From NCBI RefSeq assembly GCF_020217025.1, contig NZ_JAIWOF010000033.1, positions 1 through 10,000 on the forward strand: a DNA stretch of 10,000 nucleotides, read 5' to 3'. Under the pieces are notes generated by a model that was given only the letters and a program-made list of their open reading frames with translations, had not been told where the DNA came from and made no database searches. This DNA comes from Flavobacterium sp. Lineage in GTDB: Bacteria > Bacteroidota > Bacteroidia > Flavobacteriales > Flavobacteriaceae. Position 1 is the stretch's first letter; each line of letters starts with the position of its first letter. This document shows, in pieces, positions 1 to 7,272 of the stretch. The position numbers and the translations under genes are program-made.

Positions 1-681
1 TTTTGGTTTTTTGAAGCCTTCGAGATGTAACATGTAGAAATCTAGGAGGATTTTTAGCAAAATTTGACGTTCTATTCCGGCAAAAGTTTTCTGATTGGAA
101 TCAAATTTGAGTTCGATTAATCGTTTGAGCAATTGCGTTTCATGTGCTGAAAGTGTATTCACGGATTGAAATGGGGTGAAAAAACCTTCTTTGACATCGA
201 AAAAATCGAAATCTATTTCGGAAACATCGGGATAAAAACCTAAGAATTTAGTCATTTCCATCATCAAAATTAGATGAAAATTTGTAGCTTCTTCATGGGC
301 ATCCAACCAAAGTAAAGCGGTTTCTAAAAAAGAAAAAAGATTTTCATTTTTCTCTTCTTCGTGGATACTGTGATGCAGAATTTCGGAAAGAAAAATCACA
401 ATAGTGCTTTTAACAATATCCGTATTTATCGAATGAAAACTATGTGCTAATTTTATTTCTTTGAAATGCTCGAGTGTGCCTTTGTTTTTGTGATTCGCTT
501 CAATTTCAATAATCGTTAACGGCTGAAAATACGCTATTTTTTGATTCGCTTTTTTATTGGAATAAGCACTTTGTACAAAATAACTTTTCAAACCATCCGA
601 CTGCGTGAAACACTTAACAATCAGGCTTTTTTCTTGAAATTTTAGGGAAGAAAGAACGATGGCTTTAGTTTTGACTAGCAT
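1..681 (-). CDS. recO: DNA repair protein RecO, C-terminus cut by the window edge
   Basis: RecO acts in the cytoplasm in RecFOR recombinational repair, helping load RecA on SSB-coated single-stranded DNA and annealing strands. The frame is open for 227 codons from the ATG at 679-681 to base 1 without a stop. The N-terminus reads MLVKTKAIVLSSLKFQEKSL, the typical first strands of the RecO OB-fold, followed by a charged, mostly helical region containing LLRILLDFYMLHLEGF near the visible end. Family members in this group are, from memory, about 240 residues, so only the last dozen or so are probably missing. The start lies four bases after the stop of the upstream porZ-like gene, so the two are probably co-transcribed. 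No zinc-finger cysteine cluster is visible. Identification rests on the N-terminal pattern and length. Confidence 0.9.
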   Translation of the reverse strand, partial: MLVKTKAIVLSSLKFQEKSLIVKCFTQSDGLKSYFVQSAYSNKKANQKIAYFQPLTIIEIEANHKNKGTLEHFKEIKLAHSFHSINTDIVKSTIVIFLSEILHHSIHEEEKNENLFSFLETALLWLDAHEEATNFHLILMMEMTKFLGFYPDVSEIDFDFFDVKEGFFTPFQSVNTLSAHETQLLKRLIELKFDSNQKTFAGIERQILLKILLDFYMLHLEGFKKPK

Positions 682-685
682 TGAG

Positions 686-2968
686 TTATCTAATAATCAT
701 TACTTTTTTCACCGTTGAATCTGTAGCATCTTCAGAAGCCACAAAAATCATATAAACGCCTGATGCTACTTTGTACTTTCCAAAGGCTTTAGTGTCCCAT
801 TCAATAGTTCCTCCAGCAGCTGTAGTTTCATAGACTAAATTTCCTTCAATATCGGTGATTTTGACATTGGCTTTATCTGTTAATCCACTGATTTTTACAG
901 TTCCTACAAAATTTGGTCGCACTGGATTTGGATAGACAAAAACATCACTTAAACTATCACTTGGTTTGGTTGAAGTTCCTAAAAACGAAACCATTCCTTT
1001 ATCGGTTGCAAAAAACACTTCACCAGAAACACCGTCGATTTCTATATCGTTGATGTTATCACTTGGTAGTGGCGAATTGTTTTTAGTAAATCGATAAATA
1101 GTTTCTTGACCATCAGAAGACACTAAGAAAACACCTCCATCGGCAATGGAAACCCATTTTCTGTTAGCACCATCAACAGCGATATCTAAAATCGTTTGTT
1201 GGTAAAATAATTCTTGCGCTAAATCGCCTTCTTGAATGATAATAGCGTTAGTGGTCAACTCATCTGATGAAATGAATCGGTCTACAGAAACGGTTCTTAA
1301 ACCTGCATAAGTTCCAATCCACAATTGATTTCTATTATCTACCGCAACACATCTAACATCATTATCAGGTAAGTTTCCATTTGTAGTGCTGATTACAATA
1401 AACTTATTGTTGTAATTTTCATTAAAGGCTATTAATCCATCATTAATAGATGGCACCCATTTAGTTCTGTTTTTATCAACAGCCATAGGCCCAAATCTCC
1501 CAAAACCATCAGTAGTTACATCTGCAATGCCATACGATTGCCATTGCCCATTTGTTTGCAACGTTTTTATTGATTTATAATTTCCAGTATTGGTTACATT
1601 GGTCATCCAAAGATTACCGTTCCTATCAAATGCAGGACTATTGACACGAATATCCACATAATTTGGATTTCCAGTTGAAATTGATTCCAATCCATTTGGA
1701 CCTGTATTGGTGTTGTTAAAAAGTTCAATGTTATCGCCTTCAATTTTAAGCAATCCTGAAAAATAGGATGTTGCATAAACTTGATTTCCATTATTTGGAT
1801 TAATAACTATATCACAAATTGATTTTGCTTGAAACAAATCACTGTTCGGAATTAATTCCCAACCAAAATCATTTGAATATTTACTGATACCAAACGCATC
1901 TAAAGGATAAGGATCATACAAACGGGTATAATCGCCATAAACCGCCCACAAATAATTAGGCGCTTTTTTTACTCTGAAAATATAATTTCGGATAGGACCA
2001 TTTGGCGACATTGCTTCAAAAGTGGTTGGATTTGTCAGTGCTGTAGAAAAAAGACCGTCTTTTTCTGTTCCAATGTAAATTATCCCACTTACCACTGTTG
2101 CTGCTTTAAAAACTGATGTATAATTTGGAATTTGTGTTATATGGGCAATTTGACTATAAGCTTGATTTAACACATAAACATGATTTTGCGTAGTAACAAT
2201 TAATTCTGACCCATTGGTTTTGATTTTAAGTCCTGCTTGATTTTGATTCAAAACTTGTTGAAAGGCTGAACCAGTGTATCGATAGGTTCTTGAATCAGAA
2301 TTCATGGCTACTAATTGATTATTAAAAGTTACAATTCCTCCCCAAAAGCCGGCATCAAAAGTTTGCCATTGACTAAAATCATATAAATTAGGATTGGCTA
2401 AATCTCCTTTTCTAATACCAAAATTTCTAGTAACCGCATAAATTTGATTATTTAGAACGGTGGTTTGTAACACTTCTGTTTCTTCACCAGATGTACCAAT
2501 GAAATAAGTAATAATAAATTCGGAAGTAGCAACATCCATTACAGAAATTCCATAGTCTGTAGCGATATATAACTTTCCTTCGTGCTCATAAAAATCATTG
2601 ATTTTCTTTTTATTTGGCGGCACTGGAACTTCGTTAATAATATCCACTTTTGTAGAAACGGATCCGTCGGAATTAATGATTAACAATAATCCATTAGTGT
2701 TACCAGCAAAAGTTTTATTAGCAGTTTGCGAATGATGAATAGTAGTAATTGATTCTGGTTTTAATCCATTTATAGAATTAAAAATTTTTAAATCGCTAGA
2801 TGTAATTGCTTTTGAGAAAACTGCGTTTTGAGTTGCTGCAAAAACAGCATCTGTTCCTGAATCAACATCTACTATTTCATTGTATGAAAAATAACCTTTC
2901 CACAACTGATTATTTTGTTGTGCAAAAAAGAATTGAGAAATCAATAAAATAAAAATCGCCTTTTTCAT
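686..2968 (-). CDS. porZ: PorZ-like T9SS surface protein: two beta-propellers plus C-terminal tail
   Basis: This 760-residue exported protein has a signal peptide (MKKAIFILLISQFFFA, probable cleavage before QQNN). A long array of propeller-type repeats follows, with blades such as KLYIATDYGISVMD (about 130-145), QLWIGTYAGLRTVSVD and EVFFATDKGMVSF. Residues about 676-760 form a T9SS type A sorting domain that begins VFVYPNPVRP and ends KKVMIIR. In Porphyromonas gingivalis, PorZ has the same plan and a similar length (about 776). There it is a surface component that keeps its tail uncleaved and supplies anionic LPS to the PorU sortase. The sequence shows the domain plan; the LPS-delivery role is inferred from the family. 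The ATG at 2966-2968 gives an immediate signal peptide and lies 15 bases after a TATATTTG box. recO follows after four bases. It could instead be a generic T9SS cargo with propellers, but the N-terminal QQNNQLWKGYFSYNEI region looks like PorZ. Confidence 0.85.
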   Translation of the reverse strand: MKKAIFILLISQFFFAQQNNQLWKGYFSYNEIVDVDSGTDAVFAATQNAVFSKAITSSDLKIFNSINGLKPESITTIHHSQTANKTFAGNTNGLLLIINSDGSVSTKVDIINEVPVPPNKKKINDFYEHEGKLYIATDYGISVMDVATSEFIITYFIGTSGEETEVLQTTVLNNQIYAVTRNFGIRKGDLANPNLYDFSQWQTFDAGFWGGIVTFNNQLVAMNSDSRTYRYTGSAFQQVLNQNQAGLKIKTNGSELIVTTQNHVYVLNQAYSQIAHITQIPNYTSVFKAATVVSGIIYIGTEKDGLFSTALTNPTTFEAMSPNGPIRNYIFRVKKAPNYLWAVYGDYTRLYDPYPLDAFGISKYSNDFGWELIPNSDLFQAKSICDIVINPNNGNQVYATSYFSGLLKIEGDNIELFNNTNTGPNGLESISTGNPNYVDIRVNSPAFDRNGNLWMTNVTNTGNYKSIKTLQTNGQWQSYGIADVTTDGFGRFGPMAVDKNRTKWVPSINDGLIAFNENYNNKFIVISTTNGNLPDNDVRCVAVDNRNQLWIGTYAGLRTVSVDRFISSDELTTNAIIIQEGDLAQELFYQQTILDIAVDGANRKWVSIADGGVFLVSSDGQETIYRFTKNNSPLPSDNINDIEIDGVSGEVFFATDKGMVSFLGTSTKPSDSLSDVFVYPNPVRPNFVGTVKISGLTDKANVKITDIEGNLVYETTAAGGTIEWDTKAFGKYKVASGVYMIFVASEDATDSTVKKVMIIR

Positions 2969-2983
2969 CGCATGTATTTATTA

Positions 2984-2991
2984 CAAATATA
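2984..2991 (-). promoter_or_regulatory. -7 promoter box of the porZ-recO unit
   Basis: On the minus strand this reads TATATTTG, a full match to the Bacteroidota -7 consensus TANNTTTG, 15 bases before the porZ start. I see no clear TTG at the -33 distance, so the call rests on the -7 box and its position. It lies downstream of the gdhA terminator, which suggests porZ-recO is transcribed separately from gdhA. The predicted leader is very short. Confidence 0.55.
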
Positions 2992-3027
2992 CTACAAACG
3001 TAATTAATTTTAGTTTTGATATATTTT

Positions 3028-3066
3028 AAAAGAAAAAAGCTCTTTCAGTTTCCTGAAAGAGCTTTT
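3028..3066 (-). terminator. Intrinsic terminator of gdhA
   Basis: The arms at 3035-3048 and 3053-3066 pair perfectly over 14 bp around the loop 3049-3052. On the minus strand the hairpin is followed by a T-rich run, TTTTTTCTTTT. On the plus strand no T-run follows the hairpin, so it acts on the minus-strand gdhA transcript. It begins 21 bases past the gdhA stop codon. Confidence 0.92.
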
Positions 3067-3087
3067 GTTACTTAACAAAGTTAGTAA

Positions 3088-4431
3088 TTATACTACTCCT
3101 TGAGCTAACATAGCATCGGCTACTTTAACGAAACCAGCAATATTGGCTCCTTTAACATAGTTTACATAACCATCAGCTTCTGTACCGTATTTTTTACACT
3201 GTCCGTGAATACCTGTCATGATGTCTTTTAAACGAGCATCAACTTCTTCACTTGTCCAGTTTAAACGAATAGAGTTTTGCGTCATTTCTAAACCAGATGC
3301 TGCAACACCTCCTGCATTAGCTGCTTTTCCTGGAGCAAATAATACTTTTGCATCTAAGAATTGTTTAATAGCATCTAAAGTACATGGCATGTTTGCTGCT
3401 TCAGTTACACACATAACACCATTAGCAATTAATTTTTTTGCATCTTCTTCATTCAATTCGTTTTGAGTTGCACATGGAATAGCTACATCCACTTTTGCTT
3501 CCCATGGACTTTTTCCTTTGTGAAAAACAGCACTTGGGAATTTTTCAGCAAAACTTTCTGCTCTATTATTTCCACTAGCTCTCATTTCTAACATGTACTC
3601 AATTTTCTCTCCTGAAATTCCATCAGCATCGTAAATGTATCCATCAGGTCCAGAAATAGTAACTAATTTCCCTCCTAACTCATTTACTTTTAAAGCCACA
3701 CCCCAGGCAACGTTACCGAAACCTGAAATAGCAACTGTTTTTCCTGAAATAGATTGTCCTATAGTGCTTAACATTTGTTGTGTGAAATAAACCACACCAT
3801 ATCCTGTAGCTTCTGGACGAATTAAAGAACCTCCGTAAGCCAAACCTTTTCCAGTTAAAACTCCTGTAAATTCATTTCTAATTCTTTTGTATTGACCAAA
3901 CATATAGCCAATTTCTCTTGCTCCAACACCAATATCCCCAGCAGGAACGTCTAAGTCTGGACCAATATGACGACATAATTCCGTCATAAATGATTGACAA
4001 AAACGCATTACTTCTGCATCAGATTTTCCTTGTGGATCGAAATCAGAACCTCCTTTACCACCTCCCATTGGAAGTGTAGTTAAGCTATTTTTAAATACTT
4101 GTTCAAAAGCTAAAAACTTAAGTACAGATAAATTTACTGTTGGATGAAAACGAAGACCTCCTTTATAAGGTCCAATTGCAGAATTCATTTGAATACGGAA
4201 TCCTCTATTCACTTGAATTTCACCTTTATCATCAACCCATGGCACTCTAAAAATAATTGAACGCTCTGGTTCAGCCATTCTTAAAAGTACGTTTTTACCA
4301 TCGTACTTTTTCTCATTTGCAATAAAAGGCATCACCGTTTCAGCGAACTCTCTTACTGCTTGTAAAAATTCTGGTTCGTTTGGATTTTTGGCCTCAACGA
4401 GCGCCATAAAATCATTAATTTTTTGTTCCAT
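3088..4431 (-). CDS. gdhA: Hexameric glutamate dehydrogenase, about 50 kDa class
   Basis: The enzyme interconverts glutamate with 2-oxoglutarate and ammonium in the cytoplasm, linking nitrogen assimilation to the TCA cycle. The 447-residue length is full for the class. Visible motifs are the substrate-binding segment PYKGGLRFHP (K90), the catalytic-lysine segment PMGGGKGGSDFDP (K126), the catalytic aspartate in PAGDIGVG (D166), and the dinucleotide-binding loop SGFGNVAWG (236-244). Cofactor-contact positions F238, P262 and D263 (SGPDGYIYD) resemble the NAD-specific Clostridium symbiosum enzyme rather than the serine-bearing E. coli NADP enzyme, so the usual NADP label may not apply. The gene is monocistronic: it has a -7 box 81 bases upstream, a 15-base palindrome in the leader and a strong terminator behind it. 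The start MEQKINDFM is the only sensible one. The divergent neighbour encodes a barrel-like exported protein. Confidence 0.97.
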   Translation of the reverse strand: MEQKINDFMALVEAKNPNEPEFLQAVREFAETVMPFIANEKKYDGKNVLLRMAEPERSIIFRVPWVDDKGEIQVNRGFRIQMNSAIGPYKGGLRFHPTVNLSVLKFLAFEQVFKNSLTTLPMGGGKGGSDFDPQGKSDAEVMRFCQSFMTELCRHIGPDLDVPAGDIGVGAREIGYMFGQYKRIRNEFTGVLTGKGLAYGGSLIRPEATGYGVVYFTQQMLSTIGQSISGKTVAISGFGNVAWGVALKVNELGGKLVTISGPDGYIYDADGISGEKIEYMLEMRASGNNRAESFAEKFPSAVFHKGKSPWEAKVDVAIPCATQNELNEEDAKKLIANGVMCVTEAANMPCTLDAIKQFLDAKVLFAPGKAANAGGVAASGLEMTQNSIRLNWTSEEVDARLKDIMTGIHGQCKKYGTEADGYVNYVKGANIAGFVKVADAMLAQGVV

Positions 4432-4485
4432 TATACTATAAAACTTGTAGATAAAATAATCTGTTAATTATCTTTTGTCTTAAAA

Positions 4486-4500
4486 TTACGAAATTCGTAA
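4486..4500. promoter_or_regulatory. Perfect palindrome in the gdhA leader, possible operator
   Basis: TTACGAA at 4486-4492 and TTCGTAA at 4494-4500 are perfect inverted repeats around the single base 4493. The element starts 12 bases past the predicted gdhA -7 box, so it would lie at the very start of the gdhA transcript. Its short centre suits a dimeric regulator better than an RNA hairpin, and there is no T-run that would make it a terminator. The bound regulator, if any, is unknown. Confidence 0.4.
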
Positions 4501-4512
4501 AAATTAAGTTGA

Positions 4513-4520
4513 CAAATATA
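4513..4520 (-). promoter_or_regulatory. -7 promoter box of gdhA
   Basis: Minus-strand TATATTTG matches TANNTTTG exactly. It lies 81 bases before the gdhA ATG, much further than the 15-24 bases seen at the other genes here. No TTG is visible at the -33 distance, so transcription may need an activator or this may not be the main start. Confidence 0.45.
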
Positions 4521-4633
4521 CATTTTAAAAATTACTTGGGATATTTTTAAGAAAAATTTATAACACGAGTTTTGACTTTTTAATTGAATACTCTTTATAT
4601 TATATTTTATACAAGAAAAACATTCTTTTTTTT

Positions 4634-4662
4634 TTGAAGTGAAGTTAGTTTTTATATATTTG
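4634..4662 (+). promoter_or_regulatory. Promoter of the barrel-protein gene (-33 TTG, -7 TATATTTG)
   Basis: TTG at 4634-4636 and TATATTTG at 4655-4662 are separated by 18 bases, close to the Flavobacterium consensus of a -33 TTG and -7 TANNTTTG. This is the only promoter in the window with both elements visible. A run of ten T residues (4626-4635) leads into the -33 element. The box ends 24 bases before the ATG at 4687, which shows that an in-frame ATG at 4639 lies inside the promoter and is not the start. Confidence 0.7.
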
Positions 4663-4686
4663 TCCGATAATGGAAAAATTTTAGCG

Positions 4687-5469
4687 ATGACTAAAAAAAT
4701 TAAATACCTACTAATATTGCTTTTAGGAGCGAATTTTTCAATGAATGCACAATTTGGCTTCTCTCATGAAGTTGGAGCTTTTATTGGAGGAGTTGCTTTT
4801 CAATCTGATTTTGGTGTAAGAAACGACTTTAAAACTAATGCAGGAAATACCGGGATAGGTATTGGATTGGTACACTATATGAATTTTGCTTATCGTGCAG
4901 AATGTAACTGTTATACACCTGAAACTTATTTCAACGATCACTTTAAAGTTCGTACTGAATTATCTTACAACAGCACAAAATTAGAACATTTTGGGGAATT
5001 TGCTGACAAGCAAACTCTTGCTGGTGCTCAACTTAGAGCAATGAAAGGTGAAGCTAAAGTTACCGACATTGGTATGCAATTAGAATACTTTCCATTAAGT
5101 ATTCGTGAGTTTACGGCAACAAATGGATCTTGGGCACCCTTTATAGGTCTTGGAGCTCATTACTCATTCTTTGACAACAACACGTATTCAACATTACCAG
5201 GAGGATTAGGCAACCCAAACAATGTCTATCCTAGATATTTACCAGATGGTTTTTCTTCTGAAGGAGGAAGCACTTGGTCTGTTGTTTCTTCTGTAGGTAC
5301 ACGCTATAAATTAACTGAACTTTCAGACTTATTCTTTGAATTAAGATGGCAATATTACTTTTCTGACTGGGTTGATGGTTTAAATAAAAACCCAGATCTT
5401 TGGAAAGAAAACAAAGCAAACGATTGGAACTTATGGTTTCATTTAGGATATATCTATTATCTAGATTAA
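4687..5469 (+). CDS. Uncharacterised exported beta-barrel-like protein, THC0290_0291-like
   Basis: The 260-residue product begins MTKKIKYLLILLLGANFSMNA, a clear signal peptide with cleavage probable before QFGF. The mature part has alternating, glycine- and aromatic-rich stretches typical of a small outer-membrane barrel: EVGAFIGGVAFQSDFG (28-43), TGIGIGLVHYMNF, VRTELSYN, DIGMQLEYFPL, WAPFIGLGAHYSFF and a final NLWFHLGYIYYLD. Two cysteines form a CNC pattern at 73-75. From memory it resembles the flavobacterial family named THC0290_0291, and more loosely DUF6089-type barrels; no function is established. Some homologues may carry the name glutamate dehydrogenase, but no dehydrogenase motif is present here. 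The start at 4687 is chosen over 4639 because the promoter overlaps the upstream ATG and the signal peptide begins here. The gene ends at a bidirectional terminator and is divergent from gdhA. Confidence 0.85.
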   Translation: MTKKIKYLLILLLGANFSMNAQFGFSHEVGAFIGGVAFQSDFGVRNDFKTNAGNTGIGIGLVHYMNFAYRAECNCYTPETYFNDHFKVRTELSYNSTKLEHFGEFADKQTLAGAQLRAMKGEAKVTDIGMQLEYFPLSIREFTATNGSWAPFIGLGAHYSFFDNNTYSTLPGGLGNPNNVYPRYLPDGFSSEGGSTWSVVSSVGTRYKLTELSDLFFELRWQYYFSDWVDGLNKNPDLWKENKANDWNLWFHLGYIYYLD

Positions 5470-5482
5470 TAATTATTTCAAC

Positions 5483-5520
5483 ATAAAAAAACCCGATTTT
5501 ATCAAATCGGGTTTTTTTAT
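5483..5520. terminator. Bidirectional intrinsic terminator between convergent genes
   Basis: Arms at 5483-5499 and 5504-5520 pair over 17 bp around the loop TATC. The core is ACCCGATTT/AAATCGGGT, with a seven-A run on one side and a seven-T run on the other. It therefore gives a T-tailed hairpin on either strand. It lies 13 bases past the stop of the plus-strand barrel gene and 5 bases past the stop of the minus-strand PLP enzyme gene, serving both. Confidence 0.93.
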
Positions 5521-5525
5521 TTCTA

Positions 5526-6668
5526 TTATTTAAATGCTTGTTCTAAATCGGCTAATAAATCTTCGATATCTTCAATTCCTACACTCAAACGAACTAAGTC
5601 ATCTGAAATACCTACTTCTTTTCTTTTATCTTCTGGTATAGAAGCGTGTGTCATTAAAGCTGGATGATTTGCTAACGATTCTACGCCGCCCAATGATTCT
5701 GCTAAAGTGAAAACTTTTAAATTCTCTAAGAATTTAATCGCATCTTCTTTTTTACCTGATTTGAAAGTAAACGTTACCATTCCTCCAAAACCACTCATTT
5801 GCTTTTTAGCAATTTCATGAAATGGATGTGAAGCTAATCCAGGATAATACACTCTTTCCACTAAAGGATGATTATCTAAATACTCAGCTACTTTTTCTCC
5901 ATTTTCACAATGACGTTGTACACGTAAATGCAACGTTTTGATTCCTCTTAAAACCAAGAAAGAATCCATTGGTCCTAACGTTGCTCCTGTTGCGAATTGT
6001 TTGAAATGTAATTCTTCTCCTAATGCTTTGTCTTTGATAATTAAAGCCCCTGCAATAACATCAGAATGTCCACCTAAATATTTAGTTGCCGAATGCATTA
6101 CAATATCCGCACCTAAATCTAATGGTTTTTGCAAATAAGGTGTTGCGAACGTATTATCAACAGCAAATAAAATATTGTGCTTTTTGGTGACTTGAGCAAT
6201 CGCAGCAATATCCGCTAATTTCATTAAAGGATTTGTTGGTGTTTCCACCCAAACCAATTTCGTGTTTTCATTGATTAACGATTGGAATTTCTCCAAATCA
6301 TTCATATCTACAAAATGAAATTTGATACCACTATCTTTATACAATCTTGTGAACAATCTATAAGTTCCACCATATAAATCATCCATTGCGATGATCTCAT
6401 CACCAGCTTTGAACATACGCAACAAACAATCGGTTGCTGCTAATCCAGAAGAAAAAGCTAGACCTCTTGCCCCGTTTTCGATACTTGCTAAAGCATCTTC
6501 TAAAGCTGTTCTTGTTGGGTTTGCCGCTCTACTGTATTCGTAATCACCAATTGGTTTTCCTGGACTCGATTGTACATAAGTCGAAGTTTGAAATACCGGA
6601 GGCATTACGGCTCCCGTTACTTTTTCATGATGTTGCCCACCATGTATCGTTTTTGTATTGAATTTCAT
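5526..6668 (-). CDS. Cystathionine gamma-synthase or gamma-lyase, PLP-dependent
   Basis: A 380-residue member of the Cys/Met metabolism PLP enzyme family, full length. Visible motifs include YEYSRAANPTR (43-53; Y45 and R47 are the usual phosphate contacts from the neighbouring subunit), SSGLAA, DDLYGGTYR (Y99 stacks on PLP), VDNTFATP (D171 binds the pyridine nitrogen), SATKYLGGHSD (K196, the Schiff-base lysine), SLGGVESL (E330) and DDLVRLSVGIED (R360, substrate carboxylate). The family makes cystathionine from an activated homoserine and cysteine (MetB) or cleaves cystathionine to cysteine (MccB/CGL). The glutamate in GGVES occurs in both, so sequence alone does not settle the direction. No other methionine gene is present in the window. 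The DinB-fold gene lies 69 bases upstream on the same strand, but a TACCTTTG box suggests separate initiation. Confidence 0.93.
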   Translation of the reverse strand: MKFNTKTIHGGQHHEKVTGAVMPPVFQTSTYVQSSPGKPIGDYEYSRAANPTRTALEDALASIENGARGLAFSSGLAATDCLLRMFKAGDEIIAMDDLYGGTYRLFTRLYKDSGIKFHFVDMNDLEKFQSLINENTKLVWVETPTNPLMKLADIAAIAQVTKKHNILFAVDNTFATPYLQKPLDLGADIVMHSATKYLGGHSDVIAGALIIKDKALGEELHFKQFATGATLGPMDSFLVLRGIKTLHLRVQRHCENGEKVAEYLDNHPLVERVYYPGLASHPFHEIAKKQMSGFGGMVTFTFKSGKKEDAIKFLENLKVFTLAESLGGVESLANHPALMTHASIPEDKRKEVGISDDLVRLSVGIEDIEDLLADLEQAFK

Positions 6669-6685
6669 CTTTTAAAAAATTTTTA

Positions 6686-6693
6686 CAAAGGTA
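6686..6693 (-). promoter_or_regulatory. -7 promoter box of the PLP enzyme gene
   Basis: Minus-strand TACCTTTG matches TANNTTTG and ends 17 bases before the ATG, the same spacing class as the other promoters here. No TTG is found at the -33 distance. Confidence 0.5.
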
Positions 6694-6719
6694 AATAAAA
6701 GTTGGTTGATGCTACTTTT

Positions 6720-6737
6720 CGAATCGTTAACAATTCG
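6720..6737. promoter_or_regulatory. Imperfect 18-base palindrome upstream of the PLP enzyme gene
   Basis: CGAATCGTTAACAATTCG is palindromic except for one mismatched pair (6725 with 6732). It directly follows the stop codon of the DinB-fold gene and sits just upstream of where the -33 region of the next gene's promoter would be. No T-run follows on either strand, so it does not look like a terminator. A regulator site is possible but unproven. Confidence 0.3.
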
Positions 6738-7193
6738 CTAAATATGCTTTTTAATCGACATCATTATTCCTAAATGAATGCCTTCGTGATAATTATTGAA
6801 CTCCATCGCTTCTTTCCAAGTTCCTAAATGAAATCCGGTTTTGGTTTGATACGGATGATATTCTTTGAAAATTCCAGCTTCAAAATCAACTTTCGTTTTT
6901 TCAACCATTTCTGATAGTAATTTCTTGATTTCATCAACTTCAGCTTGCGTAGTTTTTCCATCTGGTCGCGAACCGTTTTGATATTTCTCAAAAAGCGAAT
7001 CTGGAATATGCATTGGTAAACCTGATAAAGCGTAAACCAATTTCTGTTGGGAAACAATAACGTGACCAATGTTCCAAATCAAATTATTGCTCATTCCTGC
7101 TGGAATTGTATTCAATTGTTCCAACGAATAGTTATCTAAGAAATTCTTGTATAATCCGCGGCTGGTTTCCCAAATTCTAAAAGTTGCGTCCAT
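6738..7193 (-). CDS. DinB-fold (DinB_2-type) putative metal-dependent protein
   Basis: This 151-residue protein is predicted to be a four-helix bundle. The three histidines expected of the metal site in the DinB/YfiT superfamily are present: H44 in IWNIGHVIVSQQ, and H136 and H140 in NNYHEGIHLG. Members are cytoplasmic; some are thiol-dependent transferases (bacillithiol or mycothiol related) and most are uncharacterised. No specific reaction can be read from the sequence. It is not DNA polymerase IV, which shares the dinB name. The length is normal for the family and the start MDATFRIWETSRGLY fits the usual first helix. It lies upstream of the PLP enzyme gene on the same strand and is divergent from the ArsC-like gene. 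I see no good promoter box directly before it. Confidence 0.85.
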   Translation of the reverse strand: MDATFRIWETSRGLYKNFLDNYSLEQLNTIPAGMSNNLIWNIGHVIVSQQKLVYALSGLPMHIPDSLFEKYQNGSRPDGKTTQAEVDEIKKLLSEMVEKTKVDFEAGIFKEYHPYQTKTGFHLGTWKEAMEFNNYHEGIHLGIMMSIKKHI

Positions 7194-7240
7194 GTCTAAT
7201 TTTTTTATAAAATTACTGATTTTTAGAATTCAAAAGGCTG

Positions 7241-7248
7241 TATTTTTG
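7241..7248 (+). promoter_or_regulatory. -7 promoter box of the ArsC-like/EamA pair
   Basis: TATTTTTG fits TANNTTTG and ends 24 bases before the ATG at 7273. The -33 element is not clear. The box supports the start at 7273 over an in-frame ATG at 7147, which would lie inside the divergent DinB-fold gene. Confidence 0.5.
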
Positions 7249-7272
7249 TATCAGAAATTGAAAAACATCAAA

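Noticed and set aside
3218..3466. Plus-strand open frame of 82 codons opposite gdhA
   Set aside because: It lies fully antisense to a conserved enzyme, and its composition follows from the gdhA codons.
4639..4686. Upstream in-frame ATG extending the barrel protein by 16 residues
   Set aside because: The -7 box lies at 4655-4662, inside this stretch, and the signal peptide begins at the ATG at 4687.
4687..5469. Glutamate dehydrogenase name for the barrel-like protein
   Set aside because: No dinucleotide-binding or GDH motif is present; the name would only reflect its neighbour.
6720..6737. Terminator for the DinB-fold gene
   Set aside because: The palindrome has no loop room and no T-run follows on the minus strand.
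6738..7193. DNA polymerase IV, suggested by the DinB name
   Set aside because: The protein has 151 residues and a three-histidine DinB-fold pattern; Y-family polymerases are over twice as long with other motifs.
7147..7272. Upstream in-frame ATG extending the ArsC-like protein by 42 residues
   Set aside because: It would overlap the divergent DinB-fold gene and precede the TATTTTTG box; the family N-terminus with the CXXC starts at 7273.
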